Positions 23,632 to 32,109 of a DNA stretch of 37,368 bases are shown here, piece after piece. A model generated the notes under the pieces. The model searched no databases. It was not told the origin of the DNA and was given only the letters and a program-made list of their open reading frames with translations. Made by a program: the position numbers and the translations under genes. The stretch comes from Streptomyces sp. LUP30 (GTDB lineage: Bacteria > Actinomycetota > Actinomycetes > Streptomycetales > Streptomycetaceae), in the NCBI RefSeq assembly GCF_001746365.1, contig NZ_MJAJ01000073.1, positions 1 through 37,368 on the forward strand, in the 5' to 3' direction. Within the stretch, counting starts at the first letter, position 1; every line of letters begins with the position of its first letter.

Positions 23632-26600
23632 GTGCGGTACAGAATCCTGGGCGTCACCCAGACAGAGGACGACCAGGGCAGTGCCGTCTCCCTTCCCGGC
23701 GCCCGTCTGCGGACCCTGCTCACGGCCCTGGCCCTGCGTCCGGGGCGCCTCACCGCCCCGGAGACCCTCATCGACGAGGTCTGGGCCGACGACCCGCCCC
23801 AGGACGCTCTCGCCGCCCTCCAGGCCCTGGTCGGCCGGCTGCGCCGTGCCGTCGGCAAGGACGTCGTCGTCTCCGCGCCGGGCGGATACCGGCTCGCCGC
23901 GACCGAGGACGACGTCGATCTGTTCGTCTTCGAACGGCTCATACGCCAGGGCGTCGAGGCGTTGCGGCACGGCGACGCCCCCACCGCCGCGCGTACCTTG
24001 GACGACGCCCTCGCCCTGTGGCGCGGGCCCGCCCTCGCCGACCTGCCCGACCGCACGGCGGCCGTCCGACCCGAGGCCCTGCACCTGGAGGCGGTCCGGG
24101 CCCGTGCAGAGGCCGACCTGCTCCTCGGGCGGGCCCGCGAAGCCCTCCCGCGCCTGACGGAACTGACCGCCGCGCACCCGTACGACGAGCCGTTGCACGC
24201 CCTCCTCATCCGCGCCCTGCGCGACACCGGCCGCGACGCCGACGCCCTCGCCGCGTACGAGTCCGCCCGCCGCACCCTCGCCGACGGCCTCGGCGCCGAC
24301 CCCGGGCCGCAGCTGCGAGCCCTGCACGCGGAGCTCCTGACCCGGCCGGAAGAGACGAGCCCCGGATCGACGAGCCCGACGCCGACCCGCTCGGAAGAGG
24401 CCCGTTCCGACCCCGACCGCCTGGCGACGGCCCGCCCGGCCACGCCTCTCTCGCCGCCCCGGCCTCCCGAACGCACGGGCAACATCCGTCCGCGTCTTAC
24501 CTCGTTCGTGGGCCGGGAACCCGAACTCGACGCCATCCGTTCCGAATTGCACAGGGCCCGGCTGGTCACGCTCACCGGACCGGGCGGCTCTGGGAAGACC
24601 CGTCTCTCCGAGGAGGCCGCCGCCGGGCTTCCGCAGGCGTGGCTGGTCGAGCTGGCGCAGCTCGAGCGGCCGGAGGCGGTGCCGGACGCGGTGGTCAGTG
24701 CCCTCGGTCTGCGCGAGACCGTGCTGCTGACCACCGAGCTGTCGACCCCGCAGGACGACCCTGTCGCCCTGCTCGTCGAGCACTGCGCGGCGCGCAGCCA
24801 GCTCCTGATCCTTGACAACTGCGAACATGTGATCGGCGCGGCCGCCGCCCTCGCCGAGACCCTCCTCACCCGCTGCCCCGGGCTCACGATCCTCGCCACC
24901 AGCCGTGAACCCCTGGGCGTCCCCGGCGAGTCGGTCCGCCCGGTCGAGCCCCTCCTCCCCGACCAGGCGCACCGGCTCTTCACCGAGCGCGCGGCCGCCG
25001 TCCGCCCCGACGCGGGCGCCGTGCTGCGGGACGAGGAGGCGGTCGCGGAGATCTGCCGGCGGCTGGACGGGCTGCCGCTGGCCATCGAGCTGGCCGCCGC
25101 CCGGCTCCGGCTGCTCACCCCGCGCCAGATCGCCGACCGCCTCGACGACCGTTTCCGCCTCCTCACCTCCGGCAGCCGCACGGTCCTGCCCCGTCAGCAG
25201 ACCCTGCGAGCCGTGGTCGACTGGTCGTGGGATCTGCTCGACGAACCGGAACGCATGCTGCTGCGCGAGCTGTCCGTGTTCGCGGGCGGCTGGGACCTGG
25301 AGGCCGCCGAGGCCGTGTGCACCGGCCCCGTGGCCGACGGCGTGGGAGCGCTCGTCGACAAGTCCCTGATCGTGGCGGCCCCGTGCGAGGGGTCCGGCGG
25401 CGCCGGCATGCGCTACCGCATGCTGGAGACGATCCACGAGTACGCCGTCGAGCGCGCCGCCGAGCTCCCGGAATGCCGGGCGGCGGCCGAGCGGCGGCAC
25501 CGCGCATGGGTGCGCGCGCTCGTCGAGCGGGCCGACCCGCTGCTGCGCTCCGCCGAACAGCTCCCCTGGATCTCCCGTCTGGAGACCGAGCTGGACAACA
25601 TCCGCGCGGGGCTCCAGCGCGCGCTCGCTGCGGGCGACGAGGAGGAGGCGGCCGCCGTCTGCCTCGGCGCGGGCTGGTTCTGGTGGCTGCGCAACCACCG
25701 TCGTGAGGGCGCCGAGTGGACCGACCGCGCCCTGCGCCTCGGTGCGGTCCTGGACACGCTGCCTCTCTCCGGGGAGGAGGCCGTCCCCGCCGATCTCGCC
25801 GCCCGCATGGCCGCCACCGACCCCGTCGACGCCTTCCTCGACGCTGACGCAGAGGACGACGGACACTGCGGGCGTGCCCAGCGGATGAACCTGCGGATGC
25901 AGCACACCTTCCTGCTGTCCGAGTCCGAGCCGACGGGCCGGGCGGTGAACGCGCGCCGCGAGGAGTACCTGGCCCGGCTGCGGGCCGTGTACGAGCCCGG
26001 GGGCCCGCAGGCGGCCCGGATGCCCGGTCTCATCTGGCCGATGACGGCTTTCCCCGCGCGCGACACGGTGGACGTCCGCGGACTGCTGGACGGGGCAGTC
26101 GCCAACTGCCGCGAGTACGGCGGCGACTGGGAGCTGGGCTGCACCCTGATGTTCCGCAGCCACATGGTCGTCGACTCGCCCGGAGGACTGCACGGTCTGG
26201 ACGACGACCTGGGGGAGCTGCGGGCGCTCAGCCGCCGCCTCGGCGACCGCTGGATGCGGGCCCAGGTGTGCGGGGTGGCGGGCGAGGTGGATCTGGCGCG
26301 CGGCCGCTTGGCGGACGCGGAGCGGGAGTACCGCGAGGCGCTGCGGTTCGCCCACGAGGTCGGGGCGTACGCCGAATCGCCGTTCCTCATCGTGCGGCTC
26401 GCGGAGATCGCCTACCGGTCGGGCGACCTCGAAGGGGCCACTGCCGCGCTGGACGAGGCGAACGACGCCGCCGACCGGTACGGCGTCACGGACGTGCGTG
26501 CGTTCGCCCTGCTGCTGCGCGCCCGCATCGCCCTGGACCGGGGCGAACTCGCCCGCGCGCGGGTGCTGTGCGACGAGACCCGGGTGGCGATCGGGCAGGG

Positions 26601-27042
26601 CTCCCCGCCGCCGCAGGTCGCGGCGCTGGTGGGAGTCCTGGACGCGAATCTCACGGCTGCCGAGTCCCGGCCGGAGCGCGGTCTGTCGATGCTCGCCGAA
26701 ACGCTCGGCCAGGCGGTGGCCGACCAGTGCGCCGAGGCGGTCACCTCGGCGATCGTGGACGGCGCGGCGGTCCTCCTGGTCGAGATCGGGGACTTCCCGC
26801 GCGTGGCACGTCTTCTCGCCGCCGCCGACGGGCTGCGCGGCCCTCACCCGCGGCCCGCTCCGGAGCGCGCCTTGGCCGAGCGGGCCGAGGCCGTCGCCCG
26901 CGAGTCCCTGGGCGCGCAGCGCTACGCGACCGAGCGCGCCCTGCTCCCGCACCCGACGGTGGCGGACGCGCTGCACGAGCTCACGGAAGCGGTACGCGTC
27001 CATCCGGCCCCGCCCCGCCCCCGGGCGGCTACGAGCAGGTGA
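23632..27042 (+). CDS. AfsR-like regulator (BTAD, NTPase, TPR)
   Basis: A large transcriptional regulator of the AfsR/SARP type, 1136 aa from GTG 23632 (MRYRILGVTQ). Residues 1-75 are an OmpR-like winged helix and 80-230 the bacterial transcriptional activator domain (ADLLLGRAREALPRLTEL and DALAAYESARRTLADGLGAD). A Pro/Ser/Thr linker leads to an NB-ARC-type ATPase with Walker A GPGGSGKT at 316-323 and Walker B LLILDN ending at D395. The rest is helical with TPR-like repeats. Such proteins activate secondary metabolism or differentiation in an ATP- and sometimes phosphorylation-dependent way. The target is not evident; the 31-bp repeats upstream suggest autoregulation. A -10-like GACAAT ends 6 nt before the GTG and no Shine-Dalgarno is seen. 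Its stop overlaps the end of the convergent sigma gene by 14 bp. Confidence 0.9.
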   Translation: MRYRILGVTQTEDDQGSAVSLPGARLRTLLTALALRPGRLTAPETLIDEVWADDPPQDALAALQALVGRLRRAVGKDVVVSAPGGYRLAATEDDVDLFVFERLIRQGVEALRHGDAPTAARTLDDALALWRGPALADLPDRTAAVRPEALHLEAVRARAEADLLLGRAREALPRLTELTAAHPYDEPLHALLIRALRDTGRDADALAAYESARRTLADGLGADPGPQLRALHAELLTRPEETSPGSTSPTPTRSEEARSDPDRLATARPATPLSPPRPPERTGNIRPRLTSFVGREPELDAIRSELHRARLVTLTGPGGSGKTRLSEEAAAGLPQAWLVELAQLERPEAVPDAVVSALGLRETVLLTTELSTPQDDPVALLVEHCAARSQLLILDNCEHVIGAAAALAETLLTRCPGLTILATSREPLGVPGESVRPVEPLLPDQAHRLFTERAAAVRPDAGAVLRDEEAVAEICRRLDGLPLAIELAAARLRLLTPRQIADRLDDRFRLLTSGSRTVLPRQQTLRAVVDWSWDLLDEPERMLLRELSVFAGGWDLEAAEAVCTGPVADGVGALVDKSLIVAAPCEGSGGAGMRYRMLETIHEYAVERAAELPECRAAAERRHRAWVRALVERADPLLRSAEQLPWISRLETELDNIRAGLQRALAAGDEEEAAAVCLGAGWFWWLRNHRREGAEWTDRALRLGAVLDTLPLSGEEAVPADLAARMAATDPVDAFLDADAEDDGHCGRAQRMNLRMQHTFLLSESEPTGRAVNARREEYLARLRAVYEPGGPQAARMPGLIWPMTAFPARDTVDVRGLLDGAVANCREYGGDWELGCTLMFRSHMVVDSPGGLHGLDDDLGELRALSRRLGDRWMRAQVCGVAGEVDLARGRLADAEREYREALRFAHEVGAYAESPFLIVRLAEIAYRSGDLEGATAALDEANDAADRYGVTDVRAFALLLRARIALDRGELARARVLCDETRVAIGQGSPPPQVAALVGVLDANLTAAESRPERGLSMLAETLGQAVADQCAEAVTSAIVDGAAVLLVEIGDFPRVARLLAAADGLRGPHPRPAPERALAERAEAVARESLGAQRYATERALLPHPTVADALHELTEAVRVHPAPPRPRAATSR

Positions 27043-28948
27043 ACCCGGACTCCGCCCAGTCGGCGAGCGCCACCGGGCCGAAGGGGCCGTGCGGTTCGAC
27101 CACGAGCCGCACACGGGTGAGACCGGCGAGGTCCACATGGACGGGCACGGCCGGGTCGCCGCCCGCGAGCACACCGGACGACCAGAGCCGGTTCCCGTCG
27201 GCGTAGACGGCGAAGGAGACCTTGCCGAGCTTCATCGTCAGATCGTCCACGCCGACGAGCGCGTCGTAGGAGGTGCACCGCCGGTTGAGGTCGACGGTGA
27301 CGGACGAGTCGCCGCGCACGGTCACCCCGCGCTCGTAGCGGCGGTCCGCGATGGACGGCGCGGAACGCGGCCACACCCAGCTGCTGTCGCGAAGCCGGAT
27401 CTCGGGCCCGGTTCCGTCGCCGGTGACGTCGAAGGCCAGCTCGTTCAGCCGGTAGACGGTCTGAGCCGGCGGAGGAGTGGGCGCGGGCGTCGGGGCGGGC
27501 GCCGGCGGCGGCGCCGACGGGGTCGTGGGAGCGGGGCTCGGGGTGGGCGTCGGGGACGGCGTGGGCGAGGGGACCGCTCGGGGGGCCGGCGTCGGCGTCG
27601 TGGGGGCCGCCACGGGGACGATCACCGCAGGCCGCGGCCCGGGCGCCTCGGCGCGCGCGGACGGGGGCGTGGGCGTCGGCTCCTCGGGGCGCGCGACCGG
27701 CGCGGGCGCGGAGGCCGGAGGTCTCGCCTCGGGCGGCCTGGCGGGGTGGTCGTGGCCGACGAGCGCGAGGGCGATCGCGGCCGCCGCCACCGCGACCACC
27801 CCTGCCGCGATGCCGGCCTTCACGGGCGCTCCCAGCCCCTCCGAGACCACCGCGCCGCTCCCGGCGCCGGTCCCGCCGGAGGAGCCGCTCGCCGCGGCGG
27901 CCGCGCCCGCGACGCCCGCCGCCCCCGCTCCCGTGCCGCCGGCGACGAGCGCGAGCGCCTTGGCGTACCCGGCGGCGCCGAACCAGCCGATGACCGCGAC
28001 CGGCACGACGGCCGGGATGCTGCCGGCCACCTCCTCGATCTGCAGCGCTGCCAGCCGGCACCTGGCGCACTCCTCCAGATGCTTGCGCAGCCCCCGTTCG
28101 GCGCGGGTGCGCAGGCGGCGCCGGGCGTAGGTGCCGAGCTGGTCGGCGTAGCGGGCGCACTCCTCGTCGCTGGTGAGGGTGGCGCTGACGTGCGCCTGGA
28201 GGTAGGCCTGCTTGAGGCCCTCGCGGGCCCGGCTGGCCAGCACGCGCGTGCCGTTGGCGTCGAGGCCGAAGAGCATGGCGACCTCGCTCGGCGACTCGTC
28301 CTCGACCTCGGTGTGCCACAGGACCGCCTGCCAGCGCTCGGGCAGTGAGCGGAATGCCTGCATGGCCATCGACTGCTCGGCGTCGTGCATCGCGCGTACG
28401 TCGGCGCCCAGCTCCAGTCCGGCTCCGAAGGAGCCGATGGACGCGGTGTCGTCGGCGGCGTCCGAGGAGCGGGCGGACTGCGTGGCGAACACGGCGAAGT
28501 CGTCGACGAGTTGTTCCCGCTTCGCCGATCGGGTCCAGTCGGCGGCCACGCGCCGCACGCAGGTGAGGAGGTAGGCGCGGACGGCGTACTCGGGCCCGGA
28601 GCCGCCGCGCACCGCCTGCAGCATGCGGGCGAAGACCTCGGCGGTGAGATCGTCGGCGGTGTGCGCGTCCCGGCAGCAGGTGCGGGCGTAACGGCGCACG
28701 GCGTCGGCGTGGCGACGGTACAGCTCCTCGTACGCCGTGTCGTCGCCCGAGCGCATCCGGCCGATCAGGTCGGTGTCGGCGGGCGGCAGGTCGCGCGGCG
28801 GGGGCAGGACGCCTTCGGCACGTCCCTCGCGCTGTGCCGGAACCGTCTCCCAGGGCTCGCCCGGCGGAGGGGCGACCGGTTCGCCGGCCGGGCCGCGTGC
28901 GCGGCCGCCCTGGCTCGGCACCTGCTCGTCCCGACCGTCAACGCTCAT
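27029..28948 (-). CDS. ECF-type sigma factor fused to zinc finger, membrane segments and NPCBM-like domain
   Basis: An unusual 639-residue sigma factor that appears to carry its own anti-sigma and sensor parts. Residues 1-58 are a Pro-rich head. Sigma region 2 is at about 60-142 (YEELYRRHADAVRRYA, DDLTAEVFARML, VRRVAADW). Region 4 is at about 195-250 (RSLPERWQAVLWHTEVE, SEVAMLFGLDANGTRVLASR). H290-x3-C294-x2-C297 (HLEECARC) is the zinc-finger motif of anti-sigma factors. Hydrophobic stretches at about 312-350 and 377-399 would place the rest across the membrane. A Pro/Thr/Ala linker (about 400-495) leads to a C-terminal beta-rich domain (SWVWPRSAPSIADRRYERGV, VRLVVEPHGPFG) that looks like NPCBM, a carbohydrate-binding module. 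Similar ECF sigma factors with C-terminal extensions are known in actinobacteria. It probably responds to wall or sugar signals, perhaps through proteolysis. Confidence 0.88.
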   Translation of the reverse strand: MSVDGRDEQVPSQGGRARGPAGEPVAPPPGEPWETVPAQREGRAEGVLPPPRDLPPADTDLIGRMRSGDDTAYEELYRRHADAVRRYARTCCRDAHTADDLTAEVFARMLQAVRGGSGPEYAVRAYLLTCVRRVAADWTRSAKREQLVDDFAVFATQSARSSDAADDTASIGSFGAGLELGADVRAMHDAEQSMAMQAFRSLPERWQAVLWHTEVEDESPSEVAMLFGLDANGTRVLASRAREGLKQAYLQAHVSATLTSDEECARYADQLGTYARRRLRTRAERGLRKHLEECARCRLAALQIEEVAGSIPAVVPVAVIGWFGAAGYAKALALVAGGTGAGAAGVAGAAAAASGSSGGTGAGSGAVVSEGLGAPVKAGIAAGVVAVAAAAIALALVGHDHPARPPEARPPASAPAPVARPEEPTPTPPSARAEAPGPRPAVIVPVAAPTTPTPAPRAVPSPTPSPTPTPSPAPTTPSAPPPAPAPTPAPTPPPAQTVYRLNELAFDVTGDGTGPEIRLRDSSWVWPRSAPSIADRRYERGVTVRGDSSVTVDLNRRCTSYDALVGVDDLTMKLGKVSFAVYADGNRLWSSGVLAGGDPAVPVHVDLAGLTRVRLVVEPHGPFGPVALADWAESGFTCS

Positions 28949-29270
28949 TGCGGAATGCCCCCGCCTGACCCACCAGTCCCGACCACCGGGTCAGAGTGCC
29001 ATATCGGCTTTCGGCCAGAACCCCGTGCGGCGGGCCGTCCACCCGTCCGTGGGGACCTGCCGCAATCCAGTACTACCTTTCACTCGATCGAGGTAGGTTC
29101 AACTCCCGCTCTGACGAGTGGAGTTGAGCGACGACGATCGCACGATGCCCGGTATGTGTCGGGCGGCGGAGCGGGGAAGGGAGCCGTGCGGCCCCCGCCC
29201 CCCCTCACCCCTACGAGGCCCACCCCACGAGATTGACCCCACGAGATTCACCCCTACGCGGGGCTGCCCC
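28949..29270. other. Intergenic region between atrA and the sigma gene
   Basis: No gene seen. It should contain the sigma-gene promoter. At about 29073-29097 there is CTACCT...AGGTAG enclosing the perfect palindrome CTCGATCGAG, a candidate operator. At 29207-29260 a short tandem repeat of about 14 bp occurs (ACCCCACGAGATTG, then the same with a final C, flanked by two degenerate ACCCCTACG units). Confidence 0.5.
29207..29260. repeat. 14-bp tandem repeat downstream of atrA
   Basis: Units at 29222-29235 and 29236-29249 differ only in the last base. Degenerate units ACCCCTACGAGGCC (29207-29220) and ACCCCTACGCGG (from 29250) flank them. They lie just past the atrA terminator in the direction of transcription. 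Confidence 0.65.
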
Positions 29271-29308
29271 GGCCGGTCCCCCAGGCATGCCTCCCTGAGG
29301 GACCGGCC
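29271..29308 (-). terminator. Terminator of atrA
   Basis: GGCCGGTCCC (29271-29280) and GGGACCGGCC (29299-29308) form a perfect 10-bp stem ending 3 nt past the atrA stop codon. The loop includes the palindrome AGGCATGCCT. Confidence 0.8.
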
Positions 29309-29311
29309 TGG

Positions 29312-30076
29312 TCAGGAGGACCGCGAGCGCAGGCCCTCCAACAGGATGTCCAGCAGCCGCGCCGAGGCCGCCGCCTGCTGAGCCGGGTCGGGAAGCGAAG
29401 GCGCCGCCGTCGCGATGACGAGCAGCACGTCCGACACCGACACGTCGGCGCGCAGCGCGCCCGCCTCCCGTGCCCGCTCCACGAGCCGGCCCACGACGTC
29501 GAGCAGCGCCGCTGCCCCCGCGTCGTCGACCGCGGCCGTGACGCCGCCCTCCGGGGCGAGCCGCAGCTCGCCGCCGCCCGACTGGGTCCGCTGCTGCGGC
29601 ACCCGCGCCGCGTCGGCCGGCGCCGCCTCGGCGTCGTCCTCCGCGACCCCGACGCGCAGCACCTGCGGCGGCAGCAGCCGCCCGGCGCCGGACGCCACGG
29701 ACGTGCGCAGGAAGCGCGACAGCGCCGACCACGGCTCGTCCTCCTGGCCCAGCGCCGCCCGCGCCTGGTCGGTCAGCCGGGAGGTCTCCTCCTCGGCTAT
29801 CCGACGCACCAGGACGTCCTTGCTCGGGAAGCGCCGGTACACGGTGCCGACGCCGACCCGTGCGCGCCGCGCCACGTCCTCCATCGGCGCGCCGTAGCCC
29901 AGCTCGCCGAAGACCTCGCGGGCCGCTCGCAGTACGTGTTCCAGATTGCGCTGTGCGTCCACGCGCAGCGGTGCCGTCCGCGCGCTGTCTCCTCGTCCGC
30001 CGCCCACCGCGGCGCCGATCGCGCCACCTGGTGCGAGGGCCGACGCGGTCGACCAATGCGAGTTCTGAATGGTCAT
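29312..30076 (-). CDS. atrA: AtrA, TetR-family global regulator
   Basis: TetR-type regulator that in S. coelicolor (SCO4118) activates actII-ORF4, the actinorhodin pathway activator, and in other species affects streptomycin and other antibiotic genes. It is 254 aa from ATG 30076 (MTIQNSHWST) after GGGGGAT. Residues 1-40 are a flexible head. The helix-turn-helix is at about 44-88 (LRAAREVFGELGYGAPMEDV, GVGTVYRRFPSKD). The remaining helices form ligand-binding and dimer surfaces, with an acidic region around VAEDDAEAAPADAARV. It is divergent from the type II NADH dehydrogenase gene, as in S. coelicolor, which supports orthology. Two GTCTCC/GGAGAC palindromes in its leader region may be autoregulatory sites. 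Confidence 0.9.
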   Translation of the reverse strand: MTIQNSHWSTASALAPGGAIGAAVGGGRGDSARTAPLRVDAQRNLEHVLRAAREVFGELGYGAPMEDVARRARVGVGTVYRRFPSKDVLVRRIAEEETSRLTDQARAALGQEDEPWSALSRFLRTSVASGAGRLLPPQVLRVGVAEDDAEAAPADAARVPQQRTQSGGGELRLAPEGGVTAAVDDAGAAALLDVVGRLVERAREAGALRADVSVSDVLLVIATAAPSLPDPAQQAAASARLLDILLEGLRSRSS

Positions 30077-30097
30077 GATTGATCCCCCGGTAATGAC

Positions 30098-30161
30098 GTC
30101 TCCCCCCGGAGACTCTCCCCGCAATCGAAAGCCGGGGCGTGCAACACAAGGGGACGTCTCC
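30098..30161 (-). promoter_or_regulatory. Related palindromes upstream of atrA
   Basis: GTCTCC-CCCC-GGAGAC (30098-30113) is a perfect 6-bp inverted repeat 22 nt before the atrA start. GGGGACGTCTCC (30150-30161) repeats the same half-sites, palindromic in 10 of 12 positions. They are candidate binding sites for AtrA itself or another regulator; the motif is not the usual AtrA consensus as I remember it. Confidence 0.4.
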
Positions 30162-30199
30162 GTGGACCCGCCCGTCGCAGACCCGCAGAGCGCTTCCCC

Positions 30200-30228
30200 C
30201 TGACACCCCGTCGACACACGAACATAGT
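30200..30228 (+). promoter_or_regulatory. Predicted promoter of the type II NADH dehydrogenase gene
   Basis: CTGACA (30200-30205), a 17-bp spacer and CATAGT (30223-30228). The leader would be about 220 nt. It includes ACAAATTGT at 30408-30416 and TGTGGACAA at 30423-30431, the exact reverse complement of the Streptomyces DnaA box. Confidence 0.45.
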
Positions 30229-30456
30229 TGAGTGGGAGTCAATTCAGAAGGGGCAGGTTCCGCACGGAGCGCCCCCCGATCGGAGTACGGGTCGCATACG
30301 TCCCGATTGCGCCCCTTCCCGCACCCCGGCGCACGCCGTCTGACCTGCGCGTCTGCTGCTCACTCCGGTGTTTCGGCCAACCCCGGGCCCGCGCGACTCG
30401 CGGTCACACAAATTGTCGGGGCTGTGGACAAACTCCGATGACCGGTGCGTCATGGG

Positions 30457-31836
30457 ATGGTGAAGGAACGTGCGCGCATTCTCGTTGTCGGCGGCGGCTA
30501 CGTCGGGATGTACACGGCCCTGCGGCTCCAGCGGAAGCTCAAACAGGAACTCGGCCGGGGCGAGGCCGAGATCACGGTCGTCACACCCGACCCGTACATG
30601 ACCTACCAACCCTTCCTCCCCGAGGCGGCCGCGGGCTCCATCTCCCCCCGGCACGTCGTGGTGCCCCTGCGCCGCGTCCTGCCCCACTGCCGGGTCGTGG
30701 TCGGCGAGGTCACCGCCGTCGACCACGCCAAACGCACCGCCACCCTCACCACTCTCGCCACCGAGGAAGAGGGCACCGGCCCCCAGCAGCTGACGTACGA
30801 CGAACTCGTCCTCGCGCCCGGCTCGATCTCCCGCACCCTGCCCATCCCCGGCCTCGCCGACTTCGCCATCGGCTTCAAGACCGTCGAGGAGGCCATCGGG
30901 CTGCGCAACCACGTCATCGAGCAGATGGACATCGCCTCCTCCACCCGCGACCCCGCCATCCGCGACGCCGCCCTCACCTTCGTCTTCGTCGGAGGGGGCT
31001 ACGCAGGCGTGGAGGCGCTCGGCGAGCTGGAGGACATGGCCCGCTACACCACCCGCTACTACCACAACGTCCAGCCCGACGACCTGAAATGGATCCTCGT
31101 CGAGGCCTCCGACCGGATCCTGCCCGAGGTCGGTGCCGACCTGGGCCGCTACACCGTCAGCGAGCTGCGCCGCCGCAACATCGACGTACGCCTGAACACC
31201 CGCCTGGAGTCCTGCGCCGACCGCGTCGCCGTCCTCAGCGACGGCGCCCGCTTCCCGACCCGAACGGTCGTGTGGACCGCCGGCGTCAAACCCCACCCGC
31301 TCCTCGCCGCCACCGACCTCCCGCTCACCGAACGGGGTCGGCTGAAATGCACCCCCGAGCTGACCCTCGACGGCGTCACGCACGCGTGGGCGGCCGGGGA
31401 CGCCGCGGCCGTCCCCGACGTCACGGCCGACGAACCCGGCACCCAGACCGCCCCCAACGCCCAGCACGCAGTCCGCCAGGCCAAGGTGCTCGCCGACAAC
31501 ATCGCCCGCTCCCTGCGCGGCGAGCCCCTGGAGACGTACTCCCACAAGTACGTCGGCTCGGTCGCCTCGCTGGGCCTGCACGAAGGCGTCGCACACGTGT
31601 ACGGGCGCAAGCTCAAGGGCTACCCCGCCTGGTTCATGCACCGCGCGTACCACCTCAGCCGCGTGCCCACCTTCAACCGCAAGGCGCGGGTGCTCGCCGA
31701 ATGGATCCTCGCCGGACTCTTCAAACGGGAGATCGTTTCCCTGGGATCACTCGAACATCCCCGCGCGGAGTTCGAACTCGCTGCCGGTGGAAAGCCTTCT
31801 GACGAGCCTTCCGGCGACCCGAAGGGGTCGTCCTGA
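30457..31836 (+). CDS. Type II NADH dehydrogenase (NDH-2)
   Basis: Single-subunit FAD enzyme passing electrons from NADH to menaquinone on the inner face of the membrane, without proton pumping. Start chosen is ATG 30457 (MVKERARILVVGGGYVG, 459 aa); GTG 30445 and GTG 30460 are alternatives and none has a clear Shine-Dalgarno. The FAD-binding GGGYVG is near residue 11 and the NADH-binding VGGGYAGVEALGELE near 185. The second FAD motif is AAGDAAAVPD, followed by APNAQHAVRQ typical of NDH-2. The C-terminal part (YPAWFMHRAYHLSRVP, WILAGLFKREIVSLG) would form the membrane-binding helices. The gene is divergent from atrA, as in S. coelicolor. Confidence 0.94.
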   Translation: MVKERARILVVGGGYVGMYTALRLQRKLKQELGRGEAEITVVTPDPYMTYQPFLPEAAAGSISPRHVVVPLRRVLPHCRVVVGEVTAVDHAKRTATLTTLATEEEGTGPQQLTYDELVLAPGSISRTLPIPGLADFAIGFKTVEEAIGLRNHVIEQMDIASSTRDPAIRDAALTFVFVGGGYAGVEALGELEDMARYTTRYYHNVQPDDLKWILVEASDRILPEVGADLGRYTVSELRRRNIDVRLNTRLESCADRVAVLSDGARFPTRTVVWTAGVKPHPLLAATDLPLTERGRLKCTPELTLDGVTHAWAAGDAAAVPDVTADEPGTQTAPNAQHAVRQAKVLADNIARSLRGEPLETYSHKYVGSVASLGLHEGVAHVYGRKLKGYPAWFMHRAYHLSRVPTFNRKARVLAEWILAGLFKREIVSLGSLEHPRAEFELAAGGKPSDEPSGDPKGSS

Positions 31837-31924
31837 CCCGATCCAGGAACTCCACCGGCCGCCCCCACGTCTGACGAATGTCGGCCCGGACGGCGGCCAC
31901 ACTGCCAGACTGCTCCCTGCTCAT
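31721..31924 (-). CDS. Possible small protein antisense to the NADH dehydrogenase 3' end
   Basis: A 67-codon frame (MSREQSGSVAAVRADIRQTW) starts at ATG 31924, 5-6 nt after GGGAGG. The first 36 or so codons look codable; the remainder overlaps the end of the NDH-2 gene on the other strand. There is no recognised domain. Without homologues in other genomes it may be chance. Otherwise 31837-32109 shows nothing but the phosphatase ribosome-binding region. Confidence 0.25.
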   Translation of the reverse strand: MSREQSGSVAAVRADIRQTWGRPVEFLDRVRTTPSGRRKARQKAFHRQRVRTPRGDVRVIPGKRSPV

Positions 31925-32109
31925 AGCCCCTCCCGAGCCCCCCTTCCGAGCCGGGGCGGACCGAAACCCGCCCCCGCCAGACCCACGAGGCTGTTCCCAC
32001 GCGCCCCACACCCCGGGTGCGGTAACAATGTGCGGCCACCGCCGCGCGGCCCCCGGAGTCCAGACCGGGCCCGGAGCCGGCCGACGACGACTACACGAGG
32101 CAAGGATTC

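Noticed and set aside
23401..27174. A 1257-codon minus-strand frame opposite the AfsR-like gene
   Set aside because: Shadow of the GC-rich third positions; no recognisable domain.
21179..30431. DnaA boxes as a replication origin
   Set aside because: Only two isolated boxes 9 kb apart and no AT-rich unwinding element; oriC has many clustered boxes beside dnaA and dnaN.
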